64,000 bases of DNA, from the NCBI RefSeq assembly GCF_006575665.1, contig NZ_CP041253.1, positions 1,121,501 to 1,185,500 of the forward strand, given 5' to 3'. Source of the stretch: Echinicola soli. GTDB taxonomy: Bacteria > Bacteroidota > Bacteroidia > Cytophagales > Cyclobacteriaceae. The notes beneath the pieces were generated by a model that did not search any database, was not told the origin of the DNA, and saw only the letters and a list, made by a program, of their open reading frames with translations. Below, piece by piece: positions 44,213-53,835 of this stretch; position 1 is the stretch's first letter, and every line of letters begins with the position of its first letter. The translations under genes were made by a program, and so were the position numbers.

Positions 44213-47029
44213 ATGCCCAGTTCCGACAAGAAAAAACTCTTTCTTTTAGACGCCATGGCCCTAATTTACCGGGCCCATTTTGCATTTAGCAAAAACCCAA
44301 GGATCAATTCCAAGGGCCTCAATACCGGCATAATGCTTGGCTTCACCAATACACTTTTGGAGGTGATCGAAAAGCAAGCGCCCAGCCATGTTGCCGTGGC
44401 TTTTGATACGGCTGCACCGACATTTCGCCACGAGCAGTTTGAAGCCTATAAAGCCAACCGGCAAGAGCAGCCAGAAGATATTACTGTCGGTATTCCCTGG
44501 GTAAAGCAAATTGTGGATGGTTTTAACATCCCCATCTTGGAACTGGATGGTTATGAAGCGGATGACATTATCGGGACGATAGCCAAGAAGGCCGAATATA
44601 AAGATTTTGAGGTGTACATGATGACACCTGACAAGGATTACGGCCAGCTGGTGGAAGAGCACATCTTCCTGTACAAGCCCGCTTTTATGGGAAATGCAGT
44701 GGATGTGATGGGGCCGAAGGAAGTATGTGCCAAGTGGGAAATCGAAGATCCAGATCAGGTTCGGGATATTCTTGGCTTGATGGGAGATGCTGTGGATAAC
44801 ATTCCAGGAATCCCGGGAATAGGCGAAAAAACAGCCAAGAAGCTGCTAAAAGCCTATGGCACCATAGAAGGCTTATTAGAGCATGTCGATGACCTAAAAG
44901 GCAAGCAAAAGGAAAATGTGGAAAACTTTGGCCAGCAAGGCCTGCTTTCCAAAGAACTTGCCACGATCAAACAGGATGTTCCTATCGAATTTAATCCCAA
45001 GGACCTGGAATATGACGGGCCTGACGAAGAAAAGCTCAAGGCACTTTTTGCAGAAATGGAGTTTAGGACATTGACGCAACGGGTATTTGGCGAGAAGATG
45101 AAAAAGCCGGCGGTAAAAGTCAATGAACAATTGGGCCTGTTTACCGGACCAGAGGACCAAGCGGAGGAGGAAGAGGAAATAGAAGAAATCAACCCAATGC
45201 CGACACCGGAACAGACGAACTCAGTGGCTTCCATGGTGCATTCCTATCACAAGGTGGAAGGACTGGAAGCGATCAAAGAGCTCGTGGACTACCTGGAAAT
45301 ACAGGATGAACTTTGTTTTGATACCGAAACGACAGATCTGGATCCTAATAAAGCCGAGCTGGTAGGCTTGTCCTTTGCCTACTTGGCGGGTGAAGCATTT
45401 TACATTCCAGTTCCCGCAGACCAGGAAGAGACCAAAAAGCTCCTGGAACCACTGCGGGGTGTTTTTGAAAATGAAGCCATCACCAAGATTGGGCAAAACC
45501 TAAAATATGATGCGTTGGTGCTTAAGAACTACGGCATTGGGCTGAAGGGCAAACTTTATGATACCATGCTGGCCCATTACCTGATCGAACCAGAAGGTAA
45601 GCACAATATGGACTGGCTGGCGGAACATTATTTGAATTACCGGCCAGTGTCCATCGAAACACTTATTGGCAAGAAAGGAAAATCCCAAGGCAATATGCGT
45701 GATGCCGATGTGGATAAAGTGGTGGAATACGCTTCAGAGGATGCTGACATTACCTTGCAGCTGGCGCAAAAACTGAATCCTGACCTAAAAGAACGTGGTT
45801 TGGAGAAACTCTTTTATGAAGTGGAGACCCCACTGATCCCAGTGCTGACGGCCATGGAATATGAGGGTGTAAAGATCGATAAAGACAGTTTGGCCGAGTT
45901 ATCCACAGCCTTGGAGAAAGACATTATCCAGATAGAAGCCCGTGTTTATGAATTGGCAGGGGTTAAATTTAACCTGGCTTCTCCAAAGCAATTGGGCGAG
46001 GTGCTCTTCGTGAAGATGGAGCTGGATCCAAAAGCCAAGAAAACCAAAACGGGCCAATTTGCGACAGGTGAAGAAGTGCTCTCCAAGTTGGCTCCAAAGC
46101 ATGAAATTGCCCAGGCCATCCTAGATTATCGGGAATTGGTGAAGTTGAAAAACACCTATGTGGACACCTTACCTACTTTGATCAATCCTAAAACCAACAG
46201 AATACATACTACTTATAATCAGGTGGTTGCAGCCACCGGGAGACTATCCTCCATTAATCCAAACCTACAGAATATTCCCATTCGTACCGAACGAGGCAGG
46301 GAGATCCGAAAGGCTTTTGTACCGAGGGATGAGGACCATGTGATCTTGGCAGCAGATTACAGCCAGATCGAACTGCGTATCATGGCGGCTTTTTCGCAAG
46401 ACGAATCCATGATTGAGGCATTTAAAGAAGGACGGGATATCCACAGCACCACTGCGGCCAAGATCTTCCAGGTGCCTTTGGATGAAGTGACAAGTGATAT
46501 GCGTCGAAAGGCCAAAACAGCCAACTTTGGCATCATCTACGGGATTTCTGCTTTTGGACTGTCACAGCGCCTTAACATACCAAGGGGTGAAGCCAAGGAA
46601 ATCATCGATGCCTATTTCAAAGAATTTCCCGCTGTGAGTCAATACATGAATGATTGCATCGAGAAGGCCCGCAAAAACGAATATGTGGAAACCATCCTTG
46701 GCCGTCGACGCTATCTCAGGGATATCAACAGCCGAAACGCCACTATGCGCGGCTATTCCGAGCGAAACGCTATCAATGCCCCCATCCAGGGAAGTGCTGC
46801 TGATATGATAAAGGTAGCCATGATCCATGTGCATAAGTGGATGCAGGAAAAACAGCTGAAGTCCAAGATGATCCTACAGGTACACGACGAACTGGTATTC
46901 GACGCCCACAAGGATGAGGTGGATCTACTCAAGAAAGAAATTCCAAAACTCATGACCAAAGCCTTAGAGATCGAAGTACCCATGCAGGTGGAAGTCGGTG
47001 TCGGCAAGGATTGGTTGGAAGCACACTAA
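44213..47029 (+). CDS. polA: DNA polymerase I
   Basis: A 938-aa Pol I with three intact domains. Residues about 1-290 form the 5'-3' exonuclease (LLDAMALIYRAHFAF, then GYEADDIIGTIAKKAE and the helix-hairpin-helix NIPGIPGIGEKTAKKLL). Residues about 345-520 are the 3'-5' exonuclease with its DxE intact (Asp370-x-Glu372 in CFDTETTDLD), so proofreading is probably active. The polymerase has motif A AADYSQIELRIM with Asp715, the RRKAKTANFGIIYGISAFGL helix, and motif C QVHDELVFD with His891, Asp892 and Glu893. It fills gaps and removes RNA primers. It is a single gene. Confidence 0.98.
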   Translation: MPSSDKKKLFLLDAMALIYRAHFAFSKNPRINSKGLNTGIMLGFTNTLLEVIEKQAPSHVAVAFDTAAPTFRHEQFEAYKANRQEQPEDITVGIPWVKQIVDGFNIPILELDGYEADDIIGTIAKKAEYKDFEVYMMTPDKDYGQLVEEHIFLYKPAFMGNAVDVMGPKEVCAKWEIEDPDQVRDILGLMGDAVDNIPGIPGIGEKTAKKLLKAYGTIEGLLEHVDDLKGKQKENVENFGQQGLLSKELATIKQDVPIEFNPKDLEYDGPDEEKLKALFAEMEFRTLTQRVFGEKMKKPAVKVNEQLGLFTGPEDQAEEEEEIEEINPMPTPEQTNSVASMVHSYHKVEGLEAIKELVDYLEIQDELCFDTETTDLDPNKAELVGLSFAYLAGEAFYIPVPADQEETKKLLEPLRGVFENEAITKIGQNLKYDALVLKNYGIGLKGKLYDTMLAHYLIEPEGKHNMDWLAEHYLNYRPVSIETLIGKKGKSQGNMRDADVDKVVEYASEDADITLQLAQKLNPDLKERGLEKLFYEVETPLIPVLTAMEYEGVKIDKDSLAELSTALEKDIIQIEARVYELAGVKFNLASPKQLGEVLFVKMELDPKAKKTKTGQFATGEEVLSKLAPKHEIAQAILDYRELVKLKNTYVDTLPTLINPKTNRIHTTYNQVVAATGRLSSINPNLQNIPIRTERGREIRKAFVPRDEDHVILAADYSQIELRIMAAFSQDESMIEAFKEGRDIHSTTAAKIFQVPLDEVTSDMRRKAKTANFGIIYGISAFGLSQRLNIPRGEAKEIIDAYFKEFPAVSQYMNDCIEKARKNEYVETILGRRRYLRDINSRNATMRGYSERNAINAPIQGSAADMIKVAMIHVHKWMQEKQLKSKMILQVHDELVFDAHKDEVDLLKKEIPKLMTKALEIEVPMQVEVGVGKDWLEAH

Positions 47030-47208
47030 AGGGATTGGAAAACTATAGAATAGAAATTTTGGAAGATTTGTAATCCTGTTCATCTGACTTTGTTTTCAGG
47101 TTGCGATGCCAGCTTTTCACCAATTTATTTCGTGTTAATAAGTGAAATTCGTGGACATCATCTTCAATAGGAAATTTTCCACAAACACGTGTTAATTATC
47201 ATATCAAC

Positions 47209-48585
47209 ATGCCAAAAATAAAGACGGCTTATTTCTGCCAAAACTGCGGTGCCCAAAGTCCTAAGTGGGCGGGCAAGTGTCCCGCCTGTGGAGAGTGGAA
47301 CACCTATGTGGAAGAGGTTATCCACAAAGAAGAAACAGGCCGTGGAAGCTGGAAACAGGGTGCTGAAAAAACAAAACGCAGCAATTCGCCCAGAAAATTA
47401 CAAGAGATCAACTACGAAGAGCATCCTCGTTTGGTCACGCAGGATCCTGAATTGGACCGTGTTTTGGGAGGAGGAATCGTTCCAGGCTCCCTGACCCTGA
47501 TAGGGGGTGAGCCGGGCATTGGCAAATCCACCTTGATGCTGCAGATAGCACTGGTGCTGAACCAAACCAAAGTGCTGTATGTCTCCGGTGAAGAAAGCGA
47601 GAGCCAGATCAAGATGCGGGCGGACAGAATGCAGTTTCATTCAGACAACTGCTTCGTGCTTTCGGAGACCAATACTCAAACCATTTTCCAGCAGATAGAA
47701 ACGGTGAAACCTGAAGTGTTGGTCATCGACTCTATCCAAACCCTCCACAGCAAACACGTGGAGTCCGCCGCAGGAAGTGTTTCACAAGTAAGGGAATGCA
47801 CGGCAGAACTCATGAAATTTGCCAAAGAAACCGGTACTCCGGTTTTTCTAATTGGCCATATCACCAAGGACGGCTCCATCGCCGGACCAAAGATCCTGGA
47901 GCATATGGTGGACACCGTGTTGCAATTTGAGGGAGATCGACACCTGTCTTACCGGATACTGCGTACTTCAAAAAACCGTTTTGGCTCTACCAATGAGCTC
48001 GGCATCTATGAAATGCGTGCAGAAGGCCTCCGTGGCGTGGCCAATCCTTCAGAGATCCTCTTGAGCCAGCGAGAGGAAGTGCTCAATGGCGTGGCCATCG
48101 GTGCCATGCTGGAGGGAAACCGCCCACTGCTGATCGAGATCCAATCGCTGATCAGTCCCGCCACCTATGGCACTCCGCAGCGAAGCAGTACCGGCCATGA
48201 TGCCAAACGGCTGAACATGCTCTTGGCCGTATTGGAGAAACGCGGCGGAATGCGCTTGGGACAGCAGGATGTTTTCTTGAATGTGGCTGGAGGGATGCGC
48301 GTGGATGATCCGGGCTTGGATTTGGCCGTATGTGCTGCGTTGCTTTCTTCCTATGAAGATACACCGGTGTCACCAGACTTGTGCTTTGCGGGTGAAGTGG
48401 GGCTGGGCGGTGAAATCCGCGCCGTCAACCGCATCGAAAACCGTATTGCCGAAGCAGATAAGCTAGGCTTCAAAAAGATCATCGTTTCCAAATATGCCGT
48501 AAAAGGCGTTGACTTATCCACATTTGGCATTGAAGTAATCCCTGTCACCAAGCTGGATGAGATGTATCAGCGTTTGTTCAGCTAA
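47209..48585 (+). CDS. radA: DNA repair protein RadA
   Basis: A 458-aa RadA (Sms). The N-terminal C4 zinc motif is CQNCGAQSPKWAGKCPACGE. The RecA-like core has Walker A GGEPGIGKST and the Walker B-like VLVIDSIQT; the KNRFG motif is present in RTSKNRFGSTNELG. The C-terminal Lon-protease-like domain follows from about residue 290. RadA is a hexameric helicase that drives branch migration in recombination. It starts 179 bp after polA; separate transcription is likely. Confidence 0.97.
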   Translation: MPKIKTAYFCQNCGAQSPKWAGKCPACGEWNTYVEEVIHKEETGRGSWKQGAEKTKRSNSPRKLQEINYEEHPRLVTQDPELDRVLGGGIVPGSLTLIGGEPGIGKSTLMLQIALVLNQTKVLYVSGEESESQIKMRADRMQFHSDNCFVLSETNTQTIFQQIETVKPEVLVIDSIQTLHSKHVESAAGSVSQVRECTAELMKFAKETGTPVFLIGHITKDGSIAGPKILEHMVDTVLQFEGDRHLSYRILRTSKNRFGSTNELGIYEMRAEGLRGVANPSEILLSQREEVLNGVAIGAMLEGNRPLLIEIQSLISPATYGTPQRSSTGHDAKRLNMLLAVLEKRGGMRLGQQDVFLNVAGGMRVDDPGLDLAVCAALLSSYEDTPVSPDLCFAGEVGLGGEIRAVNRIENRIAEADKLGFKKIIVSKYAVKGVDLSTFGIEVIPVTKLDEMYQRLFS

Positions 48586-48598
48586 TCTGTGGATGTAT

Positions 48599-48682
48599 TG
48601 CCCCCTCGGTCCCCTAAAAGGGGAAGGGGAAAAATAGATCAGCGTAAATCCTAAATAATCAGCGGCATCAGCGTTCCGTATT
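48599..48682. repeat. R3 palindrome and partial R1 repeat after radA
   Basis: GCCCCCTCGGTCCCCTAAAA then GGGGAAGGGG at 48599-48631, followed by an inverted partial R1 block with ATCAGCGTAAATCC and ATCAGCGGCATCAGCG. Confidence 0.55.
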
Positions 48683-48701
48683 ATTTTAAACTATTCCACA
48701 T

Positions 48702-49124
48702 ATGAAATTCTTCCAGAAGCATACCACGTTAAGGCCTTATTCAAGAGGTTTTCACCTGATCACGCGAGAGGTGGAGGCTGCTATTCCAGCAATCAGGGAA
48801 ATCCAAACAGGCACTTTACAGGTGTTTATCCAACACACTTCTGCTGGTCTCACGATCAACGAAAATGCCGACCCAACAGTCCGAAAAGACTTCGAAACGT
48901 TCATTAATGACATGATTCCCGAAAGTTATCCACGGTTTATCCACACTTACGAAGGGCCAGATGATATGCCTGCCCATATCAAAAGCAGCTTGTTCGGCTG
49001 CTCCGTTTCAATTCCCATTTCTGGGGGAAAACTGGCTCTAGGGACTTGGCAGGGTATCTATTTAGGTGAATTTCGAGACCATGGTGGTTCAAGAAAGCTG
49101 GTGATCACTGCCATGGGGCAATAA
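48702..49124 (+). CDS. YjbQ/UPF0047 family protein
   Basis: A 140-aa single-domain protein of the YjbQ (UPF0047) family. The conserved block VFIQHTSAGLTINENADPTV and the closing LALGTWQGIYLGEFRDHGGS are diagnostic. A His in HTSAG and one in the YEGPDDMPAHIKSSL loop are the likely active-site residues. Members show thiamine-phosphate synthase activity in genetic tests, but the real role is uncertain. It ends 5 bp before a hairpin shared with the convergent HAD gene. Confidence 0.93.
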   Translation: MKFFQKHTTLRPYSRGFHLITREVEAAIPAIREIQTGTLQVFIQHTSAGLTINENADPTVRKDFETFINDMIPESYPRFIHTYEGPDDMPAHIKSSLFGCSVSIPISGGKLALGTWQGIYLGEFRDHGGSRKLVITAMGQ

Positions 49125-49128
49125 AAAA

Positions 49129-49172
49129 ACCGTGTAAAAGCCTGCCATTCACAGACTTTTCCACACGGCTTC
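49129..49172. terminator. bidirectional hairpin terminator
   Basis: CCGTGT (49130-49135) and ACACGG (49163-49168) pair, extended by AAAAG/CTTTT, with A and T runs on the flanks. It lies between two convergent genes. Confidence 0.6.
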
Positions 49173-49204
49173 ATCTTTTATATACAGAAAATTGTTTTTA
49201 AAAA

Positions 49205-49861
49205 TTATCGTAGCAATTCCTGTACTTTTTCCAAGGTGATTTCATTGTAGTCTTTTATGTAAATATCACATGGCGGCAGTTCCTCCTTGGTATGCGAGGT
49301 AAGGACACCGACCACCTTCATTCCTGCATTGATCCCAGCGGAAACGCCGGAGTAGGAATCCTCGAAAACCACACAATTGGCTGGTTTTGTGGATAAGTTT
49401 TCGGCTGATTTGAGGTAAACTTCTGGTTGGGGTTTGTGGGTGGTGACATCTTCGCTGGCCATGAGTGATTCCATGTTGGCGCGAATGCCAAGGGTGTCGA
49501 TGATCAGGTCCATATTGGCGCGGGGAGCCGAAGTGCCTACACCCGTCCTGAAGCCTTGCTCCTTCAGGCCCGCCAAGAACTCCATATATCCTGGCACCGG
49601 GGTTACTTGTGAGGCATAGATTTCACGGAAAAGCCCCTCCTTCTCATTTTCCAGATCGACCAGCTCCTCTGGCGTCACCTCTCTTTTCAGAAAATAGCTG
49701 AAAATATAGCTGTTAGGTTTCCCGTACATATGATCGGCATATTCTTCTTTGCTGGCTTTCATGCCACGTTTTTCAAAAAACCGGTCAAAGGCCTGAGAAT
49801 GGAACGGATTGGTATGACAGATCACCCCGTCCATATCAAATATCACTGCAAAATTTTCCAT
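49205..49861 (-). CDS. HAD-superfamily phosphatase (beta-phosphoglucomutase-like)
   Basis: A 218-aa HAD hydrolase of subfamily IA. Motif I FDMDGVICHTNPFH has the D-x-D nucleophile pair; motif II is VGTSAPRANM, and motif III/IV is VVFEDSYSGVSAGINAGMKV. A helical cap lies between residues about 15 and 80. The whole pattern is that of the PGMB/YcjU/phosphatase group that acts on sugar phosphates. Cytoplasmic. The exact substrate is not visible. Beyond it the sequence changes to an AT-rich region. Confidence 0.92.
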   Translation of the reverse strand: MENFAVIFDMDGVICHTNPFHSQAFDRFFEKRGMKASKEEYADHMYGKPNSYIFSYFLKREVTPEELVDLENEKEGLFREIYASQVTPVPGYMEFLAGLKEQGFRTGVGTSAPRANMDLIIDTLGIRANMESLMASEDVTTHKPQPEVYLKSAENLSTKPANCVVFEDSYSGVSAGINAGMKVVGVLTSHTKEELPPCDIYIKDYNEITLEKVQELLR

Positions 49862-50017
49862 GCCGCAAAATTAGGGCTTTTTATGGGATTGGGAAGGGAA
49901 GGGAGGTTATTGGTTTGTTAAGGGAAGACTTGAGACAATAGATTTGAGATTTTAGATGGAGGGTTTTTGGGAATGTATTATCTTGGAAAACAAATATATC
50001 CATAGACTATATTTTTT

Positions 50018-50401
50018 ATGATTACAGTGTCGTGTGCATTAATACAAAAAGGAAAATATATTTTAGCGGTTCAGCGAAGTGAAACCATGAAAATGCCCCT
50101 TAAGTGGGAATTTCCAGGTGGAAAAGTTGAATTGCATGAAACTGCTGAAGACTGTTTAGTTAGGGAAATTGAGGAAGAACTTCATCTAATGATAGAGCTA
50201 AAAAAGCGGTTAAAAGCTGTAATTTACCCTTATGATAATTTTACTATTAATTTAATTCCATTTACCGCAAAAATTAAGTCAGGTAAATTGAAACTAACCG
50301 AACACAAAACATACAAATGGTTATTAAAAGAAGATTTATTAAGGTTGGATTGGGCCGATGCTGATATACCTATTGTTAAAGACTTTTTAAATCAAAACTA
50401 A
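50018..50401 (+). CDS. Nudix hydrolase (MutT-like), first gene of an AT-rich pair
   Basis: A 127-aa Nudix protein. The Nudix box is GGKVELHETAEDCLVREIEEELHL: Gly, five residues, Glu, seven residues, then REIEEE, with His where the usual Gly stands near the end. The N-terminus ITVSCALIQKGKYILAVQRS and the substrate region KMPLKWEFPGGK are like (d)NTP pyrophosphohydrolases of the MutT/NudG type. It is AT-rich, unlike the HAD gene before it. Its stop codon overlaps the helicase start by one base (TAATG), so the two proteins should be made together. Its substrate could be a modified or ordinary nucleotide. Confidence 0.93.
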   Translation: MITVSCALIQKGKYILAVQRSETMKMPLKWEFPGGKVELHETAEDCLVREIEEELHLMIELKKRLKAVIYPYDNFTINLIPFTAKIKSGKLKLTEHKTYKWLLKEDLLRLDWADADIPIVKDFLNQN

Positions 50402-53400
50402 TGCAAGAAGGAATATACGAGTCTATAATTAATCAATTAACACAAGAAAAGCTGGATCAAATTAATGCTGATAAGTTTTACATTAAATCTGAATCTATTG
50501 ATAAAGCAGAAGCAGCAAGCCTATTAGCTCAATATATTTATTCAATCGTGAAAAAGGCATTGGTAATTATACCAAAAGAGAATGCTTTGGAATCACAATT
50601 GAAGCTAGCAAATCGACTAATCTTTACTATACGAGATGAGTTAGATGATATTGATTTTGAAAGTGACCTTCTAAAATTAGAAGGGAAGATTCTTAAAGCA
50701 ATTATTTCTAAGGTAGATGCGGATTTTACTGATATAAATCGTCATTTAGGAGAAATCACACCTCACTCTCGTTTAATTTATAGTGAATTATTTACAGGAG
50801 GTGGTAAAAATATTCCTCTTGATGGGGAGCTGAATAAAGAAATCTTATCCTCTAATAAAATTGATTTTCTGGTTTCTTTTATTAAATGGAGCGGTCTGAG
50901 GCTTCTATTACCAGCACTAAAAGTATTTACTGCGCGCGGGGGCAAACTTCGTATCATTACGACTACTTACGTAGGAGCAACAGATTTTAAAGCAATCAAA
51001 GAACTTTCCAATCTTCCAAACACGTGTATAAAAGTTTCATACAATACAAAGAATGAAAGAGTACACGCTAAAGCATATTTATTTAGAAGAAATACTGGCT
51101 TTCACACCGGGTACATTGGGTCGTCAAACTTCTCCAAATCTGCCCTAACTAAAGGCTTGGAATGGAACATCAAAATTACCACAAAAGAAATACCTCATGT
51201 AATAGATAAATTTCAGAAAACTTTTGAAAGCTACTGGAAAAGCTCTGATTTCGAAGTATTCGACAATCGTAAAGAGGAAGATCTCAATCGTCTTAAAATT
51301 GCTCTTCAGGAAGGGAAATTCAATGGTGAAAACACTAAGAATATTACTAGCTATTTTGATATTAGACCTTACAAGTTTCAAGAAGAAATACTGGAAAAAC
51401 TGCAGGTTGAGCGACAAATTCATCATCGTTCCCGTAATTTAGTTGTAGCTGCGACAGGCACGGGGAAAACAGTCGTGTCTGCATTTGATTTCAAAGCTTA
51501 CCTTTTAAAGAATCCAAAAGCTAATTTATTATATGTAGCTCATCGGAAAGAAATATTAATAAAGGCCAGAAAGACATTTCAGGAAATTTTAAAGGATCAA
51601 AATTTTGGTGAATTATGGGTAGATGGAATTCTTCCAACTGATCGTAGACATGTGTTTGGTTCGGTCCAAACTCTAAATACACAACTACCTGGATGGGAGA
51701 TAAAAGATGAATACTATGATTTTATTATCATTGATGAAGTTCATCATATTGCTGCTGAGAGCTACCGTTCTATTTTGAAACAGTTTAATCCTCAGATTCT
51801 TTTAGGTTTGACAGCAACTCCTGAAAGGATGGATGGAGCAAATATTTTGAAGGATTTCTCAAACAAAATAGCTGCTGAAATTCGTTTGCCTGAGGCAATA
51901 AATAAAAAATTAATTTGCCCTTTCCAATATTTTGGGATATCTGACAATACAAATCTTTCAAATCTTAATTGGAGAGGAAAGTATATTCCAAGTGAGCTGA
52001 GTAAAGTTTACACAGGAAATGATAAACGGGTCGGTCATATTATTGATAATCTAGAAAAATATGTAACGGATATACACCAAGTTAAGGCTATAGGTTTTTG
52101 TGTCACAAAAGAGCATGCCAAATATATGGCGGAAAAATTTTCACTTGCAGGATTAAAATCAAATTATTTAGTAAGTGGTTATAAAGAAAATAGAATAAAA
52201 ATTTTCAATCAATTTCAGACTAATTCAATAAACTATTTATTCGTTGTAGATATCTTTAATGAAGGTGTAGATATTCCAGAAATTGATACGGTTCTATTTT
52301 TACGACCCACAGAAAGTTTGACTATCTTTTTACAACAATTAGGTCGTGGTTTGAGATTGCATAAAGATAAAGAATGTTTGACTGTTTTAGATTTCGTGGG
52401 TAATGCTCGTCCTGAATATGATTTTGAAGGAAAATTTAGAGCTTTAATCGGGAAGTCACATAGTTCTATTAAAAATGAAATTGAAGATAACTTTCCACAT
52501 TTGCCATTAGGCTGTTCTATTGTTCTCGAAAAAAAGGCAAAGGAATCTATTTTGAAGAACATACAGGCAGCATTTAATCCATCAAGAAAAAAGCTCATTG
52601 AAAAAATTCAATTATTTGAGCATCAATTTACCTTAGAACTGACCTTATCAAATTTTATAGAGGTACATCATATACCTCTTGCAGTAATATACAAAAAAGG
52701 GGCTTGGAGTCGGTTATGCGAAGAAGCCGGAAAATTAGAAAGCTTTAATAATGTAAATGAAAAGAATTTTGTCAGTTGCGTACTAAAGAAATGGCTTTCT
52801 ACATCTGCACCTACTTATTTCAAATTCCTTCTAAAGTTAGCTAAAAAGAACTTCAATATTTCACTAAATGAACTAGTACCAGTAGAGAAGATAATGTGCA
52901 CTATGTTACATTATGATTTTTGGCAAAAAGAAGGAGGATTCAATTCGTTAGAAGAGAGCATAAAGGCTATTGGAAAAAATAACGTGATAGTAAAAGAGAT
53001 TATTGAAGTTTTAACTATTTTAGAGGATAAAGTATCTTTTCTTGAAATAGATATTAAACTACCATATATCCAACCTCTAAAAGTGCATGCTAGGTATACA
53101 AGAGATCAAATTCTAGCTGCATTCAAATTGAACACATTTGATAATAAAAGTCCAAATAGAGAAGGGGTAGCCGAAAATCCGAATATAAACTCAGAATTAT
53201 TGTTTGTGGATCTGAAAAAAACAGAAAAGGACTTTTCACCAACTACAATGTATGATGACTATGCTATAAACGAATCCTTATTTCACTGGCAATCTCAAAA
53301 TTCTGCGAGGCCTGATAAAGGAAAAGGTTTGAGTTACGTCAATCATAAGTCGAAAAAAAAGAGAGTTTTATTATTTGTTAGAGAACAAGCAAAAGATGAA

Positions 53401-53538
53401 TTTAATAATACCATGGGCTATGTGTTCATTGGAGAAGGAAATCTATCAGAACATTATGGCTCAAAGCCAATGAATATAAAATGGAAACTTGAAGAACCAA
53501 TTCCCTCTTATCTATGGAACGATGCTGCTAAGCTTTAA
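50401..53538 (+). CDS. PLD-nuclease/SF2-helicase fusion with DUF3427-like C-terminus
   Basis: A 1045-aa multidomain protein. Residues about 120-290 are a phospholipase-D-type nuclease: His222-x-Lys224 in VHAKAYLF and GSSN at 240-243; the usual Asp after HxK is absent. A Q-motif-like PYKFQEEIL (323-331) opens the helicase, with Walker A ATGTGKT (351-357), DEVH (445-448), TATPER (471-476), VDIFNEGVDIPEID and QQLGRGLRLHKD. The region from about 680 to the end resembles DUF3427. The architecture fits the PLDc-ResIII-Helicase_C-DUF3427 group. Together with the coupled Nudix gene it forms a two-gene cassette that could act in defence against foreign DNA; that role is inferred. Confidence 0.9.
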   Translation: MQEGIYESIINQLTQEKLDQINADKFYIKSESIDKAEAASLLAQYIYSIVKKALVIIPKENALESQLKLANRLIFTIRDELDDIDFESDLLKLEGKILKAIISKVDADFTDINRHLGEITPHSRLIYSELFTGGGKNIPLDGELNKEILSSNKIDFLVSFIKWSGLRLLLPALKVFTARGGKLRIITTTYVGATDFKAIKELSNLPNTCIKVSYNTKNERVHAKAYLFRRNTGFHTGYIGSSNFSKSALTKGLEWNIKITTKEIPHVIDKFQKTFESYWKSSDFEVFDNRKEEDLNRLKIALQEGKFNGENTKNITSYFDIRPYKFQEEILEKLQVERQIHHRSRNLVVAATGTGKTVVSAFDFKAYLLKNPKANLLYVAHRKEILIKARKTFQEILKDQNFGELWVDGILPTDRRHVFGSVQTLNTQLPGWEIKDEYYDFIIIDEVHHIAAESYRSILKQFNPQILLGLTATPERMDGANILKDFSNKIAAEIRLPEAINKKLICPFQYFGISDNTNLSNLNWRGKYIPSELSKVYTGNDKRVGHIIDNLEKYVTDIHQVKAIGFCVTKEHAKYMAEKFSLAGLKSNYLVSGYKENRIKIFNQFQTNSINYLFVVDIFNEGVDIPEIDTVLFLRPTESLTIFLQQLGRGLRLHKDKECLTVLDFVGNARPEYDFEGKFRALIGKSHSSIKNEIEDNFPHLPLGCSIVLEKKAKESILKNIQAAFNPSRKKLIEKIQLFEHQFTLELTLSNFIEVHHIPLAVIYKKGAWSRLCEEAGKLESFNNVNEKNFVSCVLKKWLSTSAPTYFKFLLKLAKKNFNISLNELVPVEKIMCTMLHYDFWQKEGGFNSLEESIKAIGKNNVIVKEIIEVLTILEDKVSFLEIDIKLPYIQPLKVHARYTRDQILAAFKLNTFDNKSPNREGVAENPNINSELLFVDLKKTEKDFSPTTMYDDYAINESLFHWQSQNSARPDKGKGLSYVNHKSKKKRVLLFVREQAKDEFNNTMGYVFIGEGNLSEHYGSKPMNIKWKLEEPIPSYLWNDAAKL

Positions 53539-53815
53539 ATTTACTCCCATTTCAAGTATTTTTCATTAAATGACCAGTTTTCAACATTTGATAGCCGAAT
53601 TCCAAGAAAGTCTTGATGACCATGCGCTCTCGCGGTCGGAGAAGCGGGAGATTAAGTCATACTTGACATCGCTAACGACGCATGATCGGCAGGTGTTGCT
53701 GTCGGATTTGTTTCAGATGGCACAATCCAAAGCACCGGACGTCCACACCGAAAACCTGATTGCTTGGTTTTATGAAGCGGTAAAGATCCTTCAGGAAAAG
53801 GAAAGCCCCCAGGCC

Positions 53816-53823
53816 AGTGCAGA
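53816..53823 (+). repeat. left target-site duplication of the IS66 element
   Basis: AGTGCAGA, identical to 56255-56262. Eight bases is the standard IS66 duplication length. Confidence 0.95.
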
Positions 53824-53835
53824 GTAACCGCCCTA

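Noticed and set aside
50401..53538. Assignment to the Mokosh (helicase plus PLD) defence type
   Set aside because: The PLD domain is N-terminal, the helicase is SF2 with DEVH, and a Nudix gene is coupled; as far as I recall the Mokosh type has another helicase class and order. A profile search would decide.
53570..53827. 85-aa ORF as a separate small gene
   Set aside because: Its last codon and stop come from the IS66 end; joined to 56263 it continues in frame as a PLD nuclease.
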